Below are positions 13,491-19,160 of a DNA stretch of 19,160 bases, piece after piece. The translations under genes and the position numbers were made by a program. Origin of the DNA: CAYMDD01 sp964409675 (GTDB taxonomy: Bacteria > Pseudomonadota > Alphaproteobacteria > Rickettsiales > SXRF01); the NCBI GenBank assembly GCA_964409675.1, contig CAYPEF010000029.1:1-19160 (forward strand), written 5' to 3'. Every line of letters begins with the position of its first letter. Position 1 is the first letter of the stretch. Under the pieces are notes generated by a model. The model was given only the letters and a program-made list of their open reading frames with translations. It did not search any database and was not told where the DNA came from.

Positions 13491-14042
13491 TTAGGATAAC
13501 AGCGTCACCATTCCAAGCACAGCGAACAGCAGCGCCGCCAGCGAATGCATCAGCCGCATGGGGATTCTGTCCAGAATCTTCCTGCCCAGCAGCACGGCGG
13601 GGATATTGGCAAGCATCATCCCCAGCGTCGTGCCCGCCACCACGGCTAGCAGCGCGGAATATTTCGCCGCCAGCGTAATCGTCGCCAGCTGCGTCTTGTC
13701 GCCGTTCTCCGCCAGAAAAAACGCCAGCGCCGTGGCCAGGAATGCGCTTGCCTTAGCGGTTTTGGGCGCGTCTTGCATTTTATCGGGAATGAGCGCCCAT
13801 ACCGCCGCAACCAGAAATGCAACGCCGGTAATCCAGCGCATCATTTCCGGGTTCAGCGCATCGCTCAGCCATGCGCCCACCCATCCGGCAGCGGCATGGT
13901 TCAGAAGCGTTGCCACGAAAATCCCCAGAATGATCGGCATCGGCTGGCGGAACCGCGCCGCTAGCAGCATGGCCAGCAATTGCGTCTTGTCGCCCATCTC
14001 GGCAACGAACACGGAAACAGTGGAAATCAGAAACGGGTCCAT
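13491..14042 (-). CDS. TMEM165/GDT1 (UPF0016) family Mn2+ exporter
   Basis: The family moves Mn2+ or Ca2+ across membranes, and bacterial members export manganese. From ATG 14042 the protein has 183 aa and about six membrane helices. It shows both signature repeats, E-M-G-D-K-T-Q at residues 15-21 and E-N-G-D-K-T-Q at 112-118, whose acidic residues line the ion site. A manganese riboswitch in the leader supports this substrate. ATG 14042 (MDPFLISTVS) fits the family N-terminus but has no Shine-Dalgarno before it. A TTG at 14075 with GGGGAGG eight bases upstream is an alternative start that would add 11 residues. The frame stays open to 14120, into the leader. Confidence 0.92.
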   Translation of the reverse strand: MDPFLISTVSVFVAEMGDKTQLLAMLLAARFRQPMPIILGIFVATLLNHAAAGWVGAWLSDALNPEMMRWITGVAFLVAAVWALIPDKMQDAPKTAKASAFLATALAFFLAENGDKTQLATITLAAKYSALLAVVAGTTLGMMLANIPAVLLGRKILDRIPMRLMHSLAALLFAVLGMVTLLS

Positions 14043-14055
14043 AACGATAATAAGG

Positions 14056-14098
14056 GCACGGGCGGGACACACCAATGGCAAGGCCTCCCCGCCCATGC
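14056..14098 (-). promoter_or_regulatory. Leader hairpin: likely riboswitch expression platform
   Basis: In the transcript GCATGGGCGGGG (14098-14087) pairs with TCCCGCCCGTGC (14067-14056), 12 bp including two G-T pairs, with a 19-nt loop. GGGGAGG, the only good Shine-Dalgarno-like sequence of the leader, lies at the top of the 5' arm. The stem ends 13 nt before ATG 14042 and is followed by CCTTATTATCGTT, not a clean U-run. It could block ribosome access or act as a weak terminator. Confidence 0.5.
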
Positions 14099-14108
14099 CG
14101 GTACGGAA

Positions 14109-14228
14109 AGCCGTTGCCAAAGGTCTCGCCAGACAGGAAAACTCCCTGCCAGAACCGCCATGCGCATCCGCGCAAGTATGTTGACGGTCCTTCCTTGTAA
14201 TCAGGCGGCTACTCCCCTAAGGACGGCT
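14109..14228 (-). ncRNA. yybP-ykoY manganese riboswitch
   Basis: The minus-strand leader has the conserved parts of this class in order. AGCCGT (14228-14223) and ACGGCT (14114-14109) close the outer stem. GGGGAGTAG follows the first strand, GTCAACATA is in the middle, and GGCGAGACCTTTG is in the last part. These blocks form the Mn2+-binding junction in known members. The element precedes a TMEM165/GDT1-type exporter, its commonest gene partner, so Mn2+ should raise exporter expression. Confidence 0.93.
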
Positions 14229-14230
14229 AA

Positions 14231-14259
14231 GATGTATCGTTTTCCCCCCGCAAAGTCAA
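14231..14259 (-). promoter_or_regulatory. Likely promoter of the riboswitch-exporter transcript
   Basis: On the minus strand TTGACT (14259-14254), a 17-bp spacer and TACATC (14236-14231) place the start just at the riboswitch 5' end. The -35 is good and the -10 weak. From 14260 to the acyltransferase start at 14372 I see no further gene. Confidence 0.45.
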
Positions 14260-14371
14260 TCCGTGCAACGTCAATAAACGTAGGTTTTTCTATCTCAAAG
14301 CTTACTATGCTCGCAATGACAGCAAATAGGCCATTCCATCACATATAATATTGCCGCCGCCGGTAAAAGCT

Positions 14372-15487
14372 ATGTATATGGGCGGATATTGTCATCCGTA
14401 CCAACATGAGCCATTCGTGCAGGAACCCATATCCACCGCGCCCAGACAAAAAATCCTCAGCCTTGAAGTGGCGCGCGGAATCGCCGCGATGCTGGTGGTG
14501 ATGCATCATGCGGCACGGTTTTTTGAGCAGCCGCGCTACGGCGGAACCGTACTGTTCGGCGGTATATTCGGCGAGTTTCATTTCGCGGTGGATTTTTTCT
14601 TTGTCCTGAGCGGCTTCATCATCGCCTGGGTGCACTGGGATGAAATCGGCCAGCGCAACCGGCTGGGGCATTACGCGCAGCGGCGCTTCACGCGCGTCTA
14701 TCCGCCGTACTGGGCAGTGCTGATTCCGCTGGTTATCCTGTACCAGATATTCCCGCAGGCCGGGCTGGATTCGCAGCGCGATTGGGGCACCATCATCATG
14801 TCCTTCTTCCTGCTGCCGCAGGCCAACCCGCCCGTGCTGGGTGTGGCATGGACACTGGTGCATGAGGTGTTTTTCTATGCGCTGTTCGGCCTTATTCTCT
14901 ATTCAGGAAAGCCCATGCCAGCGTTATTGCCGCTATGGGGCATCGCCATCCTCGCCGCAAATCAATATGCTCTGGAAGGCATCCTTCTGCCATTTATCTT
15001 CAATGCCTATAACCTGGAATTCCTGCTCGGCATTCTCACGGCGCTGACATTGCGGCGTACGCGCATCGCGATGCCTGCGCTATGGCTATGCGCAGGAGCA
15101 GGAGGTTTTTTCTACGCGCTGTTTGCCAGCTGGGGCATTCCGCTGATGGACTATCCCGTTATCACCCGCCTGCTGTTCGGCTCGCTGGCAAGCATAAGCA
15201 TCCTCGGCATGGTGGAATTGGAGCGCTCGGGCCGGCTGAAACTGCATGCCTCCGTGCGCATGCTAGGCAGCGCCTCCTATGCCATTTATCTCACCCACAC
15301 GGTTGCTTTATCCTTTACGCTGGTATTGCTCTGGCGCTATATGCAGCATCTGCCGCCGACGCTGAACTTCGCCATTCTGGTAACGGTGGGCGTCATTGCC
15401 GGAACCGCATTTCATTATCTCATCGAGCGACCGCTAACGCGCTGGATGCGCAGATTTTCCCGCTCTGCGGCAGAAAAAGCGGCATAG
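14372..15487 (+). CDS. Acyltransferase 3 family membrane protein (OafA-like)
   Basis: These inner-membrane enzymes move acetyl or other acyl groups onto O-antigen, exopolysaccharide or peptidoglycan sugars. The 371-aa product has about ten membrane helices. It carries the family marks: LEVARGIAAMLVVMHHAARFF with the essential His (H45/H46), FHFAVDFFFVLSGFII, RRFTRVYPPYW with catalytic-region Arg residues, and SYAIYLTHT and HYLIERPLTR near the end. ATG 14372 is preferred over in-frame TTG 14351; ATG 14378 is also possible, and no strong ribosome binding site settles it. The flippase gene follows by 17 bp, so it probably decorates the same polysaccharide. Confidence 0.9.
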   Translation: MYMGGYCHPYQHEPFVQEPISTAPRQKILSLEVARGIAAMLVVMHHAARFFEQPRYGGTVLFGGIFGEFHFAVDFFFVLSGFIIAWVHWDEIGQRNRLGHYAQRRFTRVYPPYWAVLIPLVILYQIFPQAGLDSQRDWGTIIMSFFLLPQANPPVLGVAWTLVHEVFFYALFGLILYSGKPMPALLPLWGIAILAANQYALEGILLPFIFNAYNLEFLLGILTALTLRRTRIAMPALWLCAGAGGFFYALFASWGIPLMDYPVITRLLFGSLASISILGMVELERSGRLKLHASVRMLGSASYAIYLTHTVALSFTLVLLWRYMQHLPPTLNFAILVTVGVIAGTAFHYLIERPLTRWMRRFSRSAAEKAA

Positions 15488-15504
15488 CACATGATGGCAA
15501 CAGC

Positions 15505-16920
15505 ATGAGCGATGAAATAACACACGCCCCGGGGCTGAAAGAAAAAATCATGAAAGGCGGCGCGTTCATGGCGGGCCGCCAGTTGATCTCGATGGGCCTT
15601 AGCCTGATCGGTGTGCTGATCATCACCCGCGTCATCGGCCCGGAGAAATACGGCGCATACGCGGCGGCGCTCGGCATTTACCAGTATGTGCAGAATCTCG
15701 GGCAGGCGGGCATTGGCGTATATCTGGTGCGCAGCCATGCGCAGCCGGAGCCGCGCGAATATCACGCAGCCACTACCCTGCTACTGCTGCTCTCAAGCTT
15801 GCTGGCGCTGATCGTGACCGGCGGCATCGGGCTGCTTGACGCCTGGGTGAACGTGGCCGGCATGCGCGATATTCTGCTGGTGCTGATGTTGCCGCTGCTG
15901 GCGCAGACCATGGCGGTAGCAGCCAGCGCCCGGCTGGAGCGCGAATTGAACTTCCGCAGAGTCGCCATCATCGAAATTGGCGGACAATTGCTTTACTATG
16001 CATTTGCGCTGCCGCTGGCGATTGCCGGGTTCGGCGCATGGTCGCTCGCCATTGGCTGGTGCATGCAGCAGCTGGCAATGTGCATCGCCTTCCATATCGC
16101 CGCCGGCTATGTGCCAAAACTCGTGTGGGATACGGCGCGCATGCGGCAAATGCTAAAATTCACCGCCGGGTTTTCCGTCGCCAACTGGCTGTGGCAGTTG
16201 CGCACGCTGGTGAATCCGCTGATCGTCGGGCATTTCCTCAATGCCGAGGCGGTAGGGCAGGTGGGCATCGCCATTCGCCTGATGGAATTGCTGGCCTTCA
16301 TTAAAACCGTGGCATGGCGGCTCTCTATCGCCGCGCTGGCGAAAATCCAGCACAGCAAGGAAAAGCTCACGGAAGCCATCACGCACGGTATGCAGCTGCA
16401 AATGCTCGCGCTCGGGCCGGTGCTGGTGGGATTCGGCTGGTTCGGTGACTGGATTTTACCGCGCCTGTTCGGCGAGCGCTGGCTGCCGGTGATGGAACTC
16501 TACCCGTATTTAGCGCTCAGCTACCTGACCAACGCCCAGTTCAACATGCACTCCTCGGCGCTTTACGTGCTCCAGCGCAACCGCGAAGTATCCTTGTTCC
16601 ACATCGTGCACATGCTGCTCTTTGCCGGTGTGACATGGGTGAGCGTCGAGCGCGTCGGACTCATCGGCTATGGCTACGGCGAAATAGCGGCGCTGACGGG
16701 ATACGGAGTAATTCATATGTTCGTCACCCGCGCCATCGGCAGGCCCGATTACCGCATCTCCGGCCTGTGGTGGCTGGGCCTTGCGCTCGGGCTGTTCTGG
16801 CGGCAGCTCGGACTGTGGGCGGTGGCCGCACCGTTCCTTGCGTTACTATCCCCGCCGTCGCTCAAACAGCTGAGAGAATATTACCGACTGATCCGCAGAA
16901 AGAACGCCCATGCCGCGTAA
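15505..16920 (+). CDS. Polysaccharide flippase (Wzx/MOP superfamily)
   Basis: The 471-aa integral membrane protein has roughly twelve to fourteen helices. Its N-terminus GGAFMAGRQLISMGLSLIGVLIITRVIGPEKYGAYA is the standard entry of the polysaccharide_synt / Wzx group that flips undecaprenyl-linked oligosaccharides across the inner membrane. ELNFRRVAIIEI and FGAWSLAIGW in the middle are typical of the WzxC/lipopolysaccharide exporter branch. ATG 15505 is the natural start. The frame is open far upstream, but that part is read from within the acyltransferase gene. The end overlaps the next glycosyltransferase by 11 bp. Confidence 0.93.
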   Translation: MSDEITHAPGLKEKIMKGGAFMAGRQLISMGLSLIGVLIITRVIGPEKYGAYAAALGIYQYVQNLGQAGIGVYLVRSHAQPEPREYHAATTLLLLLSSLLALIVTGGIGLLDAWVNVAGMRDILLVLMLPLLAQTMAVAASARLERELNFRRVAIIEIGGQLLYYAFALPLAIAGFGAWSLAIGWCMQQLAMCIAFHIAAGYVPKLVWDTARMRQMLKFTAGFSVANWLWQLRTLVNPLIVGHFLNAEAVGQVGIAIRLMELLAFIKTVAWRLSIAALAKIQHSKEKLTEAITHGMQLQMLALGPVLVGFGWFGDWILPRLFGERWLPVMELYPYLALSYLTNAQFNMHSSALYVLQRNREVSLFHIVHMLLFAGVTWVSVERVGLIGYGYGEIAALTGYGVIHMFVTRAIGRPDYRISGLWWLGLALGLFWRQLGLWAVAAPFLALLSPPSLKQLREYYRLIRRKNAHAA

Positions 16921-17920
16921 CGCAGACTACCGCATCTTCCTCTTCACCTGCCGTGACCCCGGCGGCGATTTCCGCAAGCCCCTGGCTGAAGCGCTCGGCA
17001 AAAAACATGAAACACACTATATCTGGCTGCGCAGGCGTCCCCGTATCACCGGGCCTGACGGGGAGATGAGGGAAGTGTCCATCCCTGGCCTCATCCGCAC
17101 CTTGCGCGGATTCCGGGATGCAAAAACCCCTGTCTATTTCAATTCCACCAATATCGCCTTCCCTTACTTCACCGCCTTCCTGCGGCTGGCGTGCCCGCGC
17201 GGGCTGTGGATACTCGATATTCATGACGATCTGCTGTATCATTATACCGGCCTCAAGCGCCTGCGCAAATCCATCGCCTTGCAGGTGATGCGCCGTTGCT
17301 CGCATCTACTGGTGCACGCCGCACCGACCTTGCGCGAGCTGTTCCCAAAATCCCGTCATCTCGGCAATGCTTCACATTTCTCACTGATGGAGCGCGACGG
17401 CGCAAACTTCGGCGAGATTCTTACCATCGCCAGCATCGATAACCGGTTTGATTTCGCCTTGCTCGCCGCCATTGCAAAAAGATGTCCGGATAAAGTCTTC
17501 CACCTCTATGGGCAAGTATATGGCGATGACGACGGCACCGTACGCGCGCAGGTGGAGCGCCTGCGGCAGGAACATCGCAATATCATCTATCACGGCGCAT
17601 ACATCTTAAGCGAATTGCCGGATATATTGCGCCGCTACTGCGTCACCTTCGCGCCCTATTGCGCCCCGCACCATCTCACGCGCTATATCGACCCGCTTCG
17701 TTTCTACCATTGCCTGAACTCCGGCATGACGCTCATCACCACCCCCATCCCGCAAGCCGAATACATGCAAACCTCCCTCCATATTATCGAAAATGCCGAA
17801 TCCTTCGCCGCGCTCATGGAAGCACTGGAACAGGGCACGGCGGAGCGCAAAACCTATACCCCCGTTACCTGGGAACAGAAGGCCGACCAACTGATCGACA
17901 TCATCAAGGCAGCAGCATGA
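16910..17920 (+). CDS. GT-B glycosyltransferase, TuaH-like
   Basis: The 336-aa cytoplasmic enzyme likely transfers a sugar from a nucleotide-sugar donor onto a lipid-linked glycan. It follows the pattern of TuaH-like family 1/4 transferases: FLFTCRDPGGDFRKP at the start, WILDIHDDLLYHYTG, then a helix with CSHLLVHAAPTLRELF, IASIDNRFDFALL after the inter-domain hinge, and RYIDPLRFYHCLNSGMTLITT at the donor site. The classical E-x7-E motif of GT4 enzymes is not obvious. Overlaps of 11 bp with the flippase and 4 bp (ATGA) with the next gene show tight translational coupling. Donor and acceptor cannot be told. Confidence 0.83.
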   Translation: MPRNADYRIFLFTCRDPGGDFRKPLAEALGKKHETHYIWLRRRPRITGPDGEMREVSIPGLIRTLRGFRDAKTPVYFNSTNIAFPYFTAFLRLACPRGLWILDIHDDLLYHYTGLKRLRKSIALQVMRRCSHLLVHAAPTLRELFPKSRHLGNASHFSLMERDGANFGEILTIASIDNRFDFALLAAIAKRCPDKVFHLYGQVYGDDDGTVRAQVERLRQEHRNIIYHGAYILSELPDILRRYCVTFAPYCAPHHLTRYIDPLRFYHCLNSGMTLITTPIPQAEYMQTSLHIIENAESFAALMEALEQGTAERKTYTPVTWEQKADQLIDIIKAAA

Positions 17921-19008
17921 CGCAAACCCGACCTCTTCGCATACTTTACATCTCCCCCGGCGGGCTGGAAGGGCGCGGCGGCATGGGCGGCGTGGCGCGC
18001 AACTTAACCGCCGCCTTCGCCCGCATGCCGCAACAGGTGCAATGCCGCGTGCTGGACAGTTATGCCGACGGCTCCGCCTTGCGCATGCCGTTGGCTTTCG
18101 CCAGAACCTTTTTGCAGGTGGCGCTGGCATGCATGCTTGGAAAGGTGGATGCGATACATCTGCACATGTCCCAGCGCAGCAGTGTGATTCGAAAGCTAAT
18201 GCTGCTCCGGCTGGCCGGCTGTTTCGGCGTGCCTACTATCCTGCACCTGCACGGCTCGGAATTCGAGGTATTCGCCAACAGCCTTTCGCCCCGTTTGCGC
18301 AAGATGATGGTGGCCTCCATGCGCAAGGCCTCCGCCATCGTGGTGCTGGGAGAGAAATGGCGGCGCTTCCTGCTGGACGGGTTGGGGCTGCCGCCGCAGC
18401 TGGTGCATATCATCCCCAACGGCGTGCCGCTGCCGCCCCTGCCGCCGCTTAAGCCCGCGCATGACACCTGCACTATAATAGCGCTCGGCTTGCTGGGGCC
18501 GCGCAAGGGAACGCCGGACCTGCTGAAAGCATTGGCTTCGCCCGCCATGCAGCCGCTCAACTGGCGCGCCGTCATCGCCGGCAACGGCGAGGTGGAGCGC
18601 TACCGCGAAGAAGCCGCGCGCCTTGGCATTGGCGGGCGCGTGGAGATGCCCGGCTGGGTCGGCCCGGCACAGGTGCAGGCGCTGCTGGCGGAAGCCAACA
18701 TCTTTACCCTGCCGTCGCATAATGAAGGATTGCCCGTTGCCATCCTCGAAGCCATGGCCGCCCGCCTGCCGGTCATCACCACCTCCGTTGGCGCGATTGC
18801 CGAACTGGTGCTGCACGGCGAAACCGGCCTGATTGTCTCCCCGGGCGACAGCGAAGCACTGGCAAATGCGCTCACCCAACTGGCGCAAAACCCCGAATTG
18901 CGTGATCGCATGGGAGAGGCAGGACGCAACCGCGTGGAGGAGGGCTATACGATTGAGGTGATTGCGGGTAAAATGGTAGAATTATATCGGAAAGTGGGAT
19001 CTACTTAG
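17917..19008 (+). CDS. GT4-family glycosyltransferase
   Basis: The 363-aa retaining GT-B enzyme has a glycine-rich N-terminal loop (ISPGGLEGRGGMGGVARNL), HLHGSEFEVF with the acceptor-domain His, IPNGVPLPP at the hinge, GPRKG (R196 and K197, donor phosphate binding) and EGLPVAILE (E270-x7-E278), the standard GT4 donor motif. The start is the ATG of the ATGA overlap at 17917; the longer frame from 17659 lies inside the preceding gene. It should add a sugar in the same surface polysaccharide pathway. The next gene follows after about 104 bp, with only a weak CTCCC/GGGAG stem between them. Confidence 0.94.
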   Translation: MTQTRPLRILYISPGGLEGRGGMGGVARNLTAAFARMPQQVQCRVLDSYADGSALRMPLAFARTFLQVALACMLGKVDAIHLHMSQRSSVIRKLMLLRLAGCFGVPTILHLHGSEFEVFANSLSPRLRKMMVASMRKASAIVVLGEKWRRFLLDGLGLPPQLVHIIPNGVPLPPLPPLKPAHDTCTIIALGLLGPRKGTPDLLKALASPAMQPLNWRAVIAGNGEVERYREEAARLGIGGRVEMPGWVGPAQVQALLAEANIFTLPSHNEGLPVAILEAMAARLPVITTSVGAIAELVLHGETGLIVSPGDSEALANALTQLAQNPELRDRMGEAGRNRVEEGYTIEVIAGKMVELYRKVGST

Positions 19009-19112
19009 CACTCTCCCTTGCAGGGGAGGAAATATTGCTGAAATGCCGGATTTGCTTGACCGGCGCGGAATTACCTGCTGAGTGAAGGCGTCAAGAAGAA
19101 GGATATAATGTC

Positions 19113-19160
19113 GTGAGAATTGCGGTAATCGGAACAGGATATGTCGGGCTGGTCAGCGGG
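19113..19160 (+). CDS. UDP-glucose/GDP-mannose dehydrogenase family protein (N-terminal fragment)
   Basis: GTG 19113 opens a frame giving MRIAVIGTGYVGLVSG, the Rossmann NAD-binding start (GxGxxG) of UDP-glucose 6-dehydrogenases and their relatives. These enzymes make nucleotide-sugar uronic acids such as UDP-glucuronate, which fits the polysaccharide genes before it. AAGAAGGA at about 19096-19103 is a ribosome binding site 9 nt upstream. An ATG at 19108 is out of frame and stops at once. The rest is beyond the window. Confidence 0.9.
   Translation, partial: MRIAVIGTGYVGLVSG

Noticed and set aside
13465..13499. Inverted repeat ATCCT/AGGAT between convergent genes as a terminator
   Set aside because: The stem is only five good pairs with no T-run on either strand, so it is too weak to call.
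15082..15504. N-terminal extension of the flippase frame
   Set aside because: It overlaps the end of the acyltransferase in another frame. Flippase similarity begins only after ATG 15505.
19011..19029. CTCCC/GGGAG hairpin before the dehydrogenase gene
   Set aside because: Five pairs and no T-run; it may be chance.

Overview
The window looks like a chromosomal segment of a GC-rich Gram-negative bacterium, most likely an alphaproteobacterium. Support: a dapA-smpB gene pair, an AsmA-family envelope protein, periplasmic YceI proteins with a cytochrome b561, and proteobacterial-style sigma-70 promoters. I cannot name the species. Both tRNAs carry an encoded CCA. Two stretches are visibly AT-rich and stand out from the rest: about 150-2040 and 10800-11510.

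Layout. 1-149 is the tail of an unidentified gene. 150-2068 is an AT-rich islet on the minus strand: a TauD-like Fe(II)/2-oxoglutarate dioxygenase overlapping a HEPN/zinc-ribbon protein. It ends at the 3' end of tRNA-Pro(TGG). 2171-5147 is a plus-strand housekeeping block: a good sigma-70 promoter, dapA, smpB, a 465-aa protein of unknown function and a rho-independent terminator. 5258-5970 holds two small unknown genes, convergent with a large asmA-like gene (6015-8834, minus). The 437-bp gap 8835-9271 holds a perfect FNR-type box and two inverted repeats. It precedes a two-gene operon of 2-oxoglutarate oxygenases (9272-10798). A second AT-rich gene, a zinc-ribbon/DUF4145 (HEPN-superfamily) protein, follows and abuts the 3' end of tRNA-Glu(CTC). 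Next come a YceI - cytochrome b561 - YceI operon (11770-13464) and a minus-strand TMEM165/GDT1-type Mn2+ exporter (13491-14042) with a clear yybP-ykoY manganese riboswitch in its leader. The last 5 kb is a surface-polysaccharide cluster: acyltransferase, flippase, two glycosyltransferases and the start of a UDP-glucose dehydrogenase-family gene.

How the parts relate. The polysaccharide genes overlap or nearly touch and should be co-expressed. The YceI/b561 genes form one periplasm/inner-membrane unit. The riboswitch gives the exporter an obvious Mn2+ control. The most interesting pattern is that two unrelated AT-rich cassettes each place a HEPN-type protein with zinc-ribbon cysteines directly downstream of a tRNA 3' end. 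One of them is paired with a dioxygenase and bounded by inverted copies of GAGTACAC. These look like small tRNA-associated accessory islets that could carry RNA-targeting or defence functions. That role is inferred, not shown.
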